Below, in pieces: positions 11,740 through 23,593 of a stretch of 48,164 nucleotides of DNA (positions within the stretch are counted from its first letter, which is position 1; each line of letters begins with the position of its first letter). The notes under the pieces are model-generated. The model had not been told where the DNA came from, made no database searches, and was given only the letters and a program-made list of their open reading frames with translations. The stretch covers positions 1-48,164 of the forward strand of contig MCFG01000465.1 of NCBI GenBank assembly GCA_002104895.1, written 5' to 3'. This DNA is from Anaeromyces robustus. Taxonomy: Eukaryota; Neocallimastigomycota; Neocallimastigomycetes; Neocallimastigales; Neocallimastigaceae. The position numbers and the translations under genes were made by a program.

Positions 11740-11925
11740 TATTTCTCTCAATATTATTTATAATAGAAAAAATAAAAAATATATTTTATATATATTTTTT
11801 ATTTTTATATGGAGTAAAATAATAAAATATAATATAATATAATTTTAATAGATTTATCATTTATAAATATATACATTTATACATTTATGTATATATATTA
11901 GTTTTTAAAATATTTATCTTTAATT
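11740..11925 (-). pseudogene. O-acetyltransferase 3' fragment (unit 3)
   Basis: The downstream flank of the acetyltransferase gene is present, followed by its last codons (minus strand, about 11902-11925, matching the KYFKN end). Homology then stops abruptly and unrelated DNA begins. It is a truncated third unit marking the edge of the tandem array. Confidence 0.7.
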
Positions 11926-12083
11926 ACATATATAATAGTTTATATTCCTTTAAAAAATAAATTTAATATATTATTGTTTGAATTTTTAAATGAAGAATAA
12001 AATAATGGTTTTATAATTTATTCATTTATTATTTATTATTTATTTATTTATTTATTATTTATTTATTTATTATTTATTTATTT

Positions 12084-12123
<40 letters not shown>

Positions 12124-12133
12124 TTATTTATTT

Positions 12134-12164
<31 letters not shown>

Positions 12165-12520
12165 TATTTATTTATTTATTATTTATTTATTATTATTTAT
12201 TTATTATTTATTATTTATTATTTATAATTTAATTAATTATATTTTAATTAAAATACAAGGAATTTAAAGGAGGTTTTAAATAGAGTGGAAAAAAATTTAC
12301 TTCGTATGTATTTTAGACTATCATTATATATATGTAAATAGTTTACAAACAAATAATAAATCAATTTTTTTTAGGTTTAGTAACATATAAATAAATAAAA
12401 AATATGAACTGACATATTGACATCAATTATAAATATAATAATAATAATAATAATTATTATTATTATTTTCTTTAAAACAGTTAAATAAAGTAAAAAAGTG
12501 AAAAAAAAAAAAGGTATTTT

Positions 12521-12551
<31 letters not shown>

Positions 12552-14588
12552 TTTTAATTATATGTATTATCAAGTTATTATTTTTGTGATATTACATATA
12601 ATAAATCATAAATCATTTGTTAATATAGATTATTATTATTATTATTATTATTTTTCAAGTATCCATTTTAAATGTAATCAAAAAAAAAAACCCTTCACAA
12701 AATGTACAAAAAAAAAAATAGTTTTTAAAGTAACATTTGTGTAAAAAAATACTCTTTTTTTTTTTTTTTTCTTAAAACATTTTTAATTGACAAATAATTA
12801 ATAAATTAAATTAAAAAAGATACGTACATTTTTTATAATTATTTATTTATAATTATTATATAATTATTTATAATTTTTATGGTATTATATCTTGAAGGTA
12901 ATTGTTTAAAAAAATTATCATAAATAATAATTAATAATAAATTCTAATTATTATAAAAATTTAAATTTAAATTTGTTTTATTTATTAATAAAGTTTCATT
13001 ATTTATTATATGTATAATTAATATAATTAATATTAATACTATTTATATTAATTATATATATCAATAATATATTTTTATTATAATTATCATATTTAATAAT
13101 TTATTTAATAATGGTTATTATTAAATTTTCATTATTGTTATATTAATATTAAATTTTAATAAAAAGTCGATCGAATTTTCTGTAATTGTATCTAGATTAT
13201 CACTAACTATGAATAATATTATATATATTCTATTCAAATAATAATGAAAAAAAAAATAATAGTTTTTATTATTATTATTATTATTTATTTTATTATTTTT
13301 TTTAATTATTGATACTCTATAATACTTTTTTTTTATCTTTTTTTTTTTTTAAATGGCTTTTTTTCTTTCCTTTTTTTCAATAGTAACTTATTTAAAAATA
13401 TTAAATAACAAAAAGGAGTTAACTACAAAAAAATATAATTTAAACATAAATAGTAAAAAAAAATTTTTTTTCAAACACTGTATTAAATTCGATTTTCCAT
13501 AAAAAGTTATTTTATATTAAATATTTTTGGCCAATAAAAATAAAGTTTTTATTTTAATTAATTAATAAATTTTTAATTATTTGAATATTTAATTATTTAT
13601 TCATTTATTTATTATCTATTTTTATTTAAAAATTTTAAATAAATCATTTATTATTTATGATATATACCATATAGTTGTTGATTTATTATTTATATATATG
13701 ATATTATTATTTATATATATGATATTATTATATATTATTTTCTATATATTTATTTATTTTTCTATTTATTTTTTATTTATAATTATTATTACTTGTATAA
13801 TTTTAATTATCTATTTATTTGTTTTATATTTATTTATTTATTTATTTATTTATTATTTATTCATCCTTTTATTTATTGTATTTATCAAATTATTAATTTG
13901 TTTCAAACTTGTTTATCATTTTATTCTTTTTTTTTTAAAAAGAATTCTATTTCATAATATTTTAAGCGAATCATTTTTGTCTCTTTCTATGGCTAATTAC
14001 TTGGTATGACTAAAAATTGTAGAATAAACTATTTATTAAAATTTTCCACTTTTGGTTGATTAATAAATTTTTCTATTTTAAAAAAAAATATATATTATAA
14101 TTTTGTGTAACTTCAATTATTAAATAATTAATTATCAAGTTTTAAAAATTTTAACTTAATTTCATTGGACAATATAATAATTAAAATAAAAATAAAAAAA
14201 AAAGAGAAATAAAATAAAGATATTTTAAAACTTTTTTTTTTTTTAAAATATTAAAAAAAAAAAAAAAAATTAAATAGTAAATAAATATTTAAAAATAAAA
14301 AAAAAAAAAAAAAATTACTATTTAAAAAGAAAAAATAAAAAAAAAAAAAAAATTACTATTTAAAAAGAAAAAATAAAAAATTATTAAAAATTATATATAT
14401 ATATATAATTTTTTGTATATAAATAATATATAATAATTTAATACTAAAAATAAATAAATAAATAAATAAAATAACAACAAATTAAAAAAAAAAATAAGAA
14501 TTCATATAAAAATAAATAATTATATAAAATAAACAAAAAAAAAACAAAAATTTAGTTTGATGATTTTTAAAGTTTATAATAAATAAAA
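11926..14588. other. Intergenic simple-sequence DNA
   Basis: About 2.7 kb before the first LRR gene. It contains a long ATTT/ATT tract (about 12018-12232), a shorter ATTT run (12520-12556) and many poly-A/T tracts. Near 14306-14380 a block containing ACTATTTAAAAAGAAAAAAT is present twice in tandem. Open frames here are translations of simple repeats (Tyr/Ile/Leu/Phe only). I see no gene or RNA. Confidence 0.6.
14497..14537 (+). promoter_or_regulatory. Upstream block shared by both LRR genes (copy 1)
   Basis: About 40 bp beginning AGAATTCATAT and ending TATAAAATAAACAAA, ending 51 nt before the LRR-1 start codon. A close copy occurs at 21254-21295, 35 nt before the LRR-2 start. It may be core promoter/5' leader sequence retained since the tandem duplication; TATAAAA could serve as a TATA element. 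Confidence 0.45.
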
Positions 14589-16811
14589 ATGAAATTCATT
14601 TTATTATTATTATTTACTTTAAATATATTATCAATATTTATATCACCTGCTGCTCAAGCAGCATCGGATAAACCATATTCAGTCGATGCGAGAGCAAGAG
14701 TAGCAACAGGTTTAAAATCTCAACCTCAACCAAATACTAATACATCAAATAGTAAAACAGGAGCATCTAATTCAAAACCTCAACAAAAACCTAATACTAA
14801 TACTAACACTAATAAAAATACTAATACTAATACTAACCCAAATACTAATACTAACAAAAACATTAATACTAATAAAAATACAAATACTAATACTAATACT
14901 AATACTAATACTAATACTAATACTAATACAAAAAATAATGCAGTAGCAGCGGGTGCAGCAGCTGCAACAGGTGCCACAGCTGTTGCTGCCACTGAAGCAG
15001 CTGAAAAAGCAAATTCTGATGATTCTTCTAGTAATTCAGGGGATTGTAATTCAGTTATAAATTTTTTTAAAAATTATCCTTCATATAAATTACCTGCATG
15101 TTGTAATACATCAAATACAAGTCATTATATTGAATGTGAAGGTGGTCATATAACAAAAATGTATGTATATAAATTTCGTAAAAAAAAATATAAAAATAAA
15201 AATAAAAATAATAAAAAAAAAATAGAAGTAAACATAAATAAAATAAAATAAAATAAAATAAAATAAAATAAAATAAAATAAAATAAAATAAAATATAATG
15301 TTATTTGTTCGGAAAAAAAAAGATTAACAATATAATATAATTTCTATTAATTATATAGTGTATTAAGAACCTCTGATACTTTCCAAATGGATTTTTCAAG
15401 TTTTCCATTATTGTCTAAACTTAACTATTTGTAATGAATTCAAATAAAAAATAATTTTTTATATATATAAAAATTTTTAAATGATATAAATTATATATAT
15501 ATATTAAATATCTAATACTATATTATATATATTAGAGTTTTGGAAGGTAATATTTTTAAAGATGGTATTTTCCCTGTATTATTTTTTAAAATGCCAAGTT
15601 TAACTGTTTTGTAAATATCTTTTTTTTTTTTTTTTTAATATAAATATAAATATAAATATTTTAACAAAAATGTATTATTTTTTTTAAAAAACAGTAAAAT
15701 ATATATATTAAATTTTAATATTTAATTTTTAATTAAAAATATTATACATTATTATTGAATATTTTTAAAATATAATTATATATAATTAAATTATAAAAAT
15801 ATATTATATATTTATTTATGTAGACATGTGATTCAATCGAATGTTAAAGATATTAGTGGAGATATACCAATTAATTCCCCTATTGAATTATTGTAATTTT
15901 AAATTTTTAATATTTATTTATTTGTTCATATATTTATAAAATTATTTATTTATATATATTTATTTATTTATTAAATTAAATATAGTAATAATTATAATAA
16001 TTATAATTTTTATTAATATTACATTTGTATGTGTATATATATTTTTATATATATTGTTTTATTTTTTGCTGATTTTAGGAGTTTCTATCGTGGTGATCTC
16101 TCATCATTTCCAACTCAAATTAATTATTTGAAAAATTTAAAGACTTTGTAAATTTTTAATTAAATTATTTTAAATTATATATATATTTTAACATTTATAA
16201 TAAAATTATATTAATTATTTTTTATTTTTAAAAACAAATATATATATATATAATATATATTATATTATATTTTATACAGAGATCTCTCTTATAATAACAT
16301 AGGAGTTGTACCAGATGGAATTGGTAATTTAAAAAACCTTGAAGATTTGTAAGTTTTTTTTGATTATTTTGTTATTATTTATATTTATACAAACATTATT
16401 AATGAATTTTATTATATGTTGTATATTTTTTTATTATTATTAAATAATTATATATAATAACAAATATTTTATTTTTCATATTCATATATATTTTAAAGAC
16501 GTTTAATTAATTCTAATTTAAACAAAATATCTGATAATACATATAATCTAAATTTAAATGTGTTGTAAGTTTCTAATCTTTTTTATTTATTAAAATTTTA
16601 ATTAATTCATAATTAAATAATAATAAATATCTATTAATAATATATAAATTTATTCATAACATTTTTTTTTTTACTTCTATTCATATTAATAAATATCTAT
16701 TAATAATATATAAATTTATTCATAACATTTTTTTTTACTTCTATTCATATTAATAAATATCTATTAATAATATATAAATTTATTCATAATATTTTTTTTT
16801 ATTTATATCCA

Positions 16812-16846
<35 letters not shown>

Positions 16847-17864
16847 CAAATAATAAATATATTAATTATTCTTACAAAATAATATTTTTATATATATAGA
16901 CAAATTAGTGATAACCCAAATTTAAAATTAGATATATTTAAATTTAATAATCCAATTAATGAATGTACATTAGTAAATACTAATGTTAATTGTTTAAAAC
17001 CTGGTATATGTTTAAAAATTTTAAAAGATCCAGGCGATGAAGATAGTATAATGAAAGATTCAGAATTTAATAAATGTGATGGTAGTGATATTACAAACAA
17101 AGATGATTCATTTACTGATAAAGCTATTGATGATTCAGTATCTGATGAGAATAATAAAAAATCAAATAGTCATATGAAATTTTTAATTATTTCTGGTGCA
17201 CTTCTTATTCTTGTTCCTGGTGCATTTATATTTGTTAGGAAAAGAAATCAAGATAAATCAAAAGATAATTCTTTTTCATCATTCAGACTTTTAATTAATG
17301 AAGATGACGTTAGAGAAACAAGCAAATATTCATATGATCCAGATAAATCATTTAATTCATTAATGACTAATTCTCAGAAAAATGATTACGGAAGTGTTAG
17401 TTTAGTACATTCATTAACTAATAATTCATTTAATACCAATCAATTAAATAACTTAGAAAATCCTGTAAGCTCCGTAATGCCATTAGCTACTGTTTCAAAT
17501 GGGGGAACAGTACCATTAACTACTACTTCAAACGTTGGAACAATAGCATTAACTAATGCTTCAAACATTGGAACAGTACCATTAACTAATGCTTCAAACA
17601 TTGGAACAGTACCATTAACTACTGCTTCAAATGTTGGAACTGTAGTTTCTTCAGATAATAATAATAATAACATTAATAATAATAATATTATTATTAATAA
17701 TATTAATAACAACAACAACAGCAACAACAACAATAATAATAACATTAATAGGCAATTCTCATATAACAGTATAAATACCAATCATAATACTATTTTTACT
17801 GTATCTAGTATTAATGATGATAATATTTCTGTAAATAATAATATCGGTTATAACAATTATCCAT

Positions 17865-17902
<38 letters not shown>

Positions 17903-18575
17903 TATAATAATATGATTACCCCTATAACCACCACTACTGGATCTATATCTGCTTTTAATGCAATTCTAAACAATTTAAATTTAGATAGTCAAAATATATC
18001 ACCAACACAAATGAATTTTAATGATAATTATGGTGAAAGTTATGATAATATTAATATTGGTGAAAGCAGTAATAATAATTATAATAATAATAATAATAAT
18101 AATGGTGTTAGTAGTAGTAGTAGTGTTAGAACTGGTCATAGTACAGTTCCATTAACTCATGAAGGAGAATGTTCATCTTCTAAACGTTTAGAAGCTCAAC
18201 AATTTAGTTTAAATAATAGAGAACGTAGACCTGATAAAAGTATAGAAGCACTCCAAGGTAAAAATAAAGAAGAAATTGAAGAACCTCCACCGTCATATTC
18301 TGAAAAACCTATTGATAATTCTTTTACAATATTCGAACCAGTTACCCTTCCTTATACCGTTGCACCAACTTTAACAAGTCCAGCAATAAATAATACAGAT
18401 AATTCTTTTATTTCTAATAATAGTAATAATGCTTCATCTAATTCCTTTGCCAATAATTCTTTTAATAATGGATATTCAGGAAATAATACTAATATGAATA
18501 TGGGACAAATGGGCTTCAATAACGATATGGTTAATGTTGGAATGAATAATAATTATTTATTTATGAATTCTGGTA

Positions 18576-18632
<57 letters not shown>

Positions 18633-18838
18633 TTTTAAATAATGCTAATTTTACTGTTGGTAATATAAATAATAGTAATAGTATGAATAATAATAATTAT
18701 AATACTGTTAATACCTTTAATACTGTTAATACTTCAAATCCTGTTAGTAATATAAATACTACAAATGATTTAAATATTAATAATGATAACAACAACAACA
18801 ACAGTAATAATAATAATAACAATAATAACATTAATTGA
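14589..18838 (+). CDS. LRR receptor-like single-pass membrane protein 1
   Basis: Eight exons: 14589-15160, 15359-15430, 15536-15610, 15824-15892, 16079-16147, 16280-16348, 16499-16564 and 16900-18838, giving 976 residues. Order: signal peptide (1-24); a Thr/Asn-rich linker (about 48-115); an Ala-rich stretch; an N-terminal Cys cap (Cys153, 171, 172, 183); six LRRs (about 191-331), one per exon (for example LDLSYNNIGVVPDGIGNL); a C-terminal Cys cap; a transmembrane helix at about 423-443 followed by RKR; and a roughly 530-residue Asn-rich cytoplasmic tail. All seven introns are phase 2, and the LRR introns split a Leu codon as TT|A or TT|G. The tail has four 11-residue repeats of the GTVPLTNASNI type and a PPSY motif at 794-797, which WW-domain proteins such as Rsp5/NEDD4 ligases bind in other systems. 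No kinase or other enzyme domain is present. Role probably surface recognition or adhesion (inference). A paralogue follows downstream. Confidence 0.85.
15236..15294 (+). repeat. AAAAT pentanucleotide microsatellite in LRR-1 intron 1
   Basis: About eleven uninterrupted TAAAA units inside the first intron of LRR-1. The matching intron of LRR-2 lacks it. The array is likely length-polymorphic. Confidence 0.9.
16620..16815 (+). repeat. 65-bp tandem repeat in LRR-1 intron 7
   Basis: Three copies of a 64-66-bp unit (TTAATAAATATCTATTAATA ... TTCATA) lie end to end in the last intron of LRR-1. They differ only in the length of the T run and a few bases at the edge of the third copy. LRR-2 has no such array in the corresponding intron. 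Confidence 0.9.
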
Positions 18839-19265
18839 AATAATAAGAATAATTACAATAATAAAAACAATTATAGCATAAATTAATAATAATAATAATA
18901 ATAATAATAATTATATTATTAATAATAGTATTTATAATATTATTATTATTAATAACACACACACACACACAAAAAAAAAAAAATACAATAAAAAAATAAT
19001 AATAATAACAACAATAATAATTAATAATCTATTAAATAATTGACAATAAATAGTAATAATAATAATATTTATTAATATTAATATTATCACTAACATTTTA
19101 AATTGTTAATACATTCTATGCCCATTAATAATAATGATAATAATACTAATAGTAATGATATATTTATTACTATTATTAGTAATAATGAAAAAGATTAAAT
19201 ACTTTATTAGTATTCATTTTGATTATTATTATCATATTGATATAGTAATATATAGTTGAAATGAA

Positions 19266-19309
19266 TATTAACATTTGGAATTTGCTATAGCATTTTCCAA
19301 ATGTTAATA
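19266..19309 (+). promoter_or_regulatory. 15-bp stem hairpin 3' of LRR-1, core shared with LRR-2
   Basis: TATTAACATTTGGAA (19266-19280) is perfectly complementary to 19295-19309, and the 14-nt loop contains the palindrome TGCTATAGCA. The loop core AATTTGCTATAGCATTTT recurs as AATTCGCTGTAGCATTTT downstream of LRR-2. It lies about 430 nt after the LRR-1 stop codon, so it could be in the 3' untranslated region or mark the transcript end. Role unknown. Confidence 0.45.
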
Positions 19310-20354
19310 AATATATAATTATAATGATTATTATTATTATGATGGATATAAAAAAAATAATTATTATAAATATATAGTTATAATATTTTTTCTTTATTAA
19401 TTAAGTAATAAATAATTATGATAAAATTATTTATTATATAATAAATAGATATTATAAATATATATTTCTAAAATTATAAACAGACAAACAAACAAACAAA
19501 CAAACAAACAAAGCAAAAGAAAAAAGAAGTTTAAAATAATAATAATAAAATACAAAAAAAAAAGTTTTAAATTTTACTTTTCAAAGAAAAAGAATAATCT
19601 TTTTTTTATATTTTAATTTACTTTTTTTTTTTTTTTTTTTTACTATTAAATAAATGTATAGAATTTTTTTTTTTTTTTTTTTTAGTTTTCAAAAAATTTT
19701 TTTTCTTAATTTATTATATAAAAAAAAAATAATAATAAACAAATAAAAAATAAAGCATATATTTTTTTTAGTATTATTTTATGTATTATTTTATGGATTA
19801 TTTGATATAAAATATATTTTATTTTTGGTGAAATATATTTAATAATAAAAAAAAAATATTAAGTGTAATTAATTATGTTAATAATTTTTATTTTAATCTA
19901 TTATATTATGGTTTACTTTTTTTTTTTGCTTGTTTGTTTTTTGTTTTTCTAATTAATATAATATAGGAAAAACACAAAACAAAAACAAAAACAAAAAAAA
20001 AAAAAAAAAAAAAAAAAAGTTGCCAAAAAGTAAATAATTAAAAATTTAAATAAATAAAAAAAAAAAAAAAAAGATAAAAAAGATAATGAATATTAAATAA
20101 TAAATTACAAGTAATGCTGATATGAACTTTATTATTTTTTTTTATTGTTATTGTTATTATTATTATTAATAAATGCATAAAATATATTATATTTTATGAT
20201 ATATTTATCTTGTCATATTTAAATATATATTTATATATTTGTAATTATATTTGTAATTATAATTATAATTCTTTATTTAAAAAAAAAAAAAGTTACTATT
20301 TTATCTATTTTATATGACTTTTATATGACAATCCAAATATAGTATTATTTTAAT

Positions 20355-20370
20355 ATTTATTTATTTATAT

Positions 20371-20450
<80 letters not shown>

Positions 20451-20559
20451 TGTATTTATTTATTGGTTTATTTATTTATGTATTTATTGATTTATATATG
20501 TATTTACGTATTTATTTACTTATTTACTTATTTATTTATTTACTTATTTACTTATTTAC

Positions 20560-20610
<51 letters not shown>

Positions 20611-20634
20611 TATATGTATTTATTTATTTATTTA
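20355..20634 (+). repeat. Long TTTA microsatellite
   Basis: About 280 bp of nearly uninterrupted TTTA/ATTT repeats with occasional TTTG, TTAC and TATG variants. It generates several apparent open frames of Tyr-Leu-Phe-Ile repeats that should be ignored. Confidence 0.95.
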
Positions 20635-21253
20635 ATAAAAATGTTTCAGTTTTTTTTTTTAAAAAAAAAAAAAAAGAATTTTTAACAAATCATTTTGTCC
20701 TGTATAATGGCAACCCAGATAACAAATTATGAGTAAGAAATAAAATGAAACTAAAATTTAATTAATTATTTCTTTTTTTAGTAAATCAATTAATGATTAA
20801 AGTTGAAAAGTTTTTTTTCACAAAAATCAAATTTATTATAAAGAACAAATAATAATTAATGATTATTTTTATTTTTTTTTAAAAAAAAAAAAAAAATTTT
20901 TTTCCACATTTATTTTTTATTTATTTATTTATTTAAATATATATATAATTAATAATTTTATTATTTTTATAATAATAATTATATAATAATTAATGTTTGT
21001 GTGTAACCTTAAGTCATCTTGATTTCAATTAATTGATACAAATAAAGCAAAGAAAAAAAAAATTGAAATTTTTCTTTTTTCTTTTTTCTTTTTTCTTTTT
21101 TCTTTTTTCTTTTTTCTATCAAATAAAAAAAAAATTAAAATTGTAAAAAAAAAAAAAAATAACTATTTAAAAAGTAAATAGTTATTTAAAATATATGCTT
21201 TGTATATATTAATATTAAAAATATAAAAAAAAACATATAATATAATATAAAAT

Positions 21254-21295
21254 AGAATTCATATTATAAAAAAATAATTGTATAAAATAAACAAA
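21254..21295 (+). promoter_or_regulatory. Upstream block shared by both LRR genes (copy 2)
   Basis: This counterpart of 14497-14537 shares AGAATTCATAT and TATAAAATAAACAAA in the same order and ends 35 nt before the LRR-2 start codon. In a region where other non-coding sequence does not align between the paralogues, it is a candidate promoter/leader element. Confidence 0.45.
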
Positions 21296-21330
21296 TTTAA
21301 TTTTAAAATATATATATGTAAAAAAAAAAA

Positions 21331-23562
21331 ATGAAATTATATATGTATATATTGTTGTTATTATCTCTTAATATTTTGTCAATATATGGAGCAAATTCAG
21401 AAGAATGTAATTTAATTACAAATTTTTTTAAAAATTATCCTTTGTATAAATTACCAGTATGTTGTGAACCTAATACAAATAAAAGTCATTTTATTGAATG
21501 TGAAAATGGTCATATAACAAAAATGTATGGTCTATTTATAAAAATTATTATATTAAAAAAAAAAAAGAAATTAAAAATTAAGAGTAAAAAAAAAAAACAT
21601 AATATAATTTATATTTAAACGAAAATAAAAAGGAAAGAGAAAAAAAATTACTAACAATATATTATAATATTTTATTTATTTAAAAGTGTTCTAAGAACTT
21701 CTGATGTTTATGATATAGATTTTTCAAATTTTCCAATATTGCCTAATCTTAATTATTTGTAATAATTTTTAATAAAATAATATTTTATATATATATATAT
21801 ATATATTTAGATATATTTAAATAATATGAATTTTCTTTTATCTAATGATATATATTATATATATATTAGAGTTTTAGAAGGTAAAATTTATAAGAACGAC
21901 CTTTTCCCTTCAGTATTTTTTAAAATGCCAAGTTTAAAAATTTTGTAAATATATAAATATATATATATAAATATTTATTACATAATATATTAAAAATGTC
22001 ATTTTTAAAATTTTTCTTTATAAAACTAAACTTCTAATATATATATATATCTAAATATTATACGAATATATAATAATAATAATTTTTAATAGACACGCCA
22101 TTCAATCAAATATTAAAACTATTGATGACATACCCGAAAATTCTACTCTTGAATTATTGTACTTTTTAAATATATTTATTTTATTTTTTTATTTATTTAT
22201 TTATTTATTTGTTTATTTACTTATTTATTTATTTATTTATTTACTAATATATTTATATTTATTTATAATGTATTATAAATATTTATAATATTTATTCATT
22301 ATTAATTGATTTGATTTTTATAGGAGTTTTTTCCGTGGTAATCTTTCAACTTATCCATCTCAAGTTAAAAATTTATCAAATTTAAAAACTTTGTAATTAT
22401 TAACATAATTATAATATTAATATTAATATATATAAATCAATATTTCATAAAATTAAAAATTTTATTATTAATAAAATTATATATATATTATAGAGATCTT
22501 TCTTATAATAATATAGGGGAAATACCAGATGACATTAGTAATTTAAAAAACTTAGAAGATTTGTAAGTTATTCAAACCAATATATATTTATTATTAATAT
22601 TATTATATATATATAATATATTTATTCCATTAATTTTTAAACTAATACATATTGAATATTTATATATTTAAAGACGTTTAATTGGTAGTAATTTAAACAG
22701 TATATCTGATAAAGTTTATGATCTAAAATTAAATGTATTGTAAGTTTTTTAACCATATATTTATATGGTTATATATATATATATTTTATTTATTTTCTTT
22801 ATATAATATATAAATTCAATTTTATAATTAAATATTTATAAATATATTAAATATATATTTTTTTATTAACATTAATTTTTTTTTATATTCAATAATAAAA
22901 AAAACTGTTTAATATTTTTAGGCAAATTAGTGAAAATCCAAATTTAAAAATAAATATGAATAAATTTAAAAATCCAATTAAAGAATGTTCTTTATTGAGT
23001 ACAGAAATTAATTGTTTAAAACCTGGTATATGTCAAAAAATTTTTAAAGATCCTAATGATCTAAATAGTATCATGAATGAATCAGAATTTGATAAATGTG
23101 ATGAAAATGTTGATAATTCAAGAAATATTGATAATAATAAACCAAGTAATAATATTATGTTATACATTATACTTGGTATACTATTAATTATTTGTATTCT
23201 TGGTTTATTATTTTTTGTTTCCAAAAGAAAACATAGTAATAATAAACAAAAAAAAGATGATAAACCATCACCATCATTATCAATTATTATATCCGATAAT
23301 TTGGAAGATAAAGAAGCTAAAGAAAAAAAGGAAATTTCAAATAATCTACAAAATACATTTAATTCAATAATGGATGGTCCTCAAAAAGAAGATTTTGAAA
23401 ATATTAGTTTAGGACAACCAATGGTTAATAATATTTCAATTCAAAATAATAATAATCAATTAAATAATTCTAAAAATATTGCAGCCCCTATTATGCCTAT
23501 AACTGCTTTAACCAATAATACCAATATCAATAATAACACTTCTGTAAATAATGATGATGATG

Positions 23563-23593
<31 letters not shown>

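Larger units (their letters stand above)
7964..11925. repeat. Tandem array of three acetyltransferase-bearing units
   Basis: The same sequence order occurs three times: an ATTTACATATATAT leader, a TATTTCTCTCAATATTATTT block (starting 8081, 9820 and 11740), the ATGGAGTAAAATAATAAAATA block, then the 3' end of an acetyltransferase gene. Unit 1 spans about 7964-9717, unit 2 about 9718-11640, and unit 3 about 11641-11925, cut off within the gene's last codons. The periods are about 1.74 and 1.92 kb. They differ mainly because unit 1 lacks about 300 bp of the gene but carries extra minisatellite copies. The units are still easy to align even in non-coding parts, so the amplification is fairly recent. 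Confidence 0.85.
18839..21253. other. Spacer between the LRR paralogues
   Basis: The LRR-1 3' region contains AAT repeats, a short AC run (about 18956-18970), the conserved hairpin element at 19266-19309, a CAAA run (19480-19511), a very long TTTA tract (about 20355-20634) and a seven-base CTTTTTT repeat (21069-21116) before the LRR-2 promoter. The open frames over the TTTA tract encode only Tyr/Leu/Ile/Phe and are not genes. Confidence 0.65.

Noticed and set aside
13698-14009. Plus-strand 103-codon open frame
   Set aside because: Made only of Ile/Leu/Phe/Tyr from ATTT-type simple sequence; no signal peptide logic or family resemblance.
14780-14992. Minus-strand frame over the LRR-1 Thr/Asn repeat
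   Set aside because: Val/Leu/Phe shadow of an in-frame ACT-AAT repeat on the real coding strand.
17440-17781. Minus-strand Leu-rich frame opposite the LRR-1 tail
   Set aside because: Shadow of poly-Asn codons (AAT/AAC) on the coding strand.
20450-20732. Overlapping open frames across the TTTA microsatellite
   Set aside because: Repeat translation without stops; no gene features.
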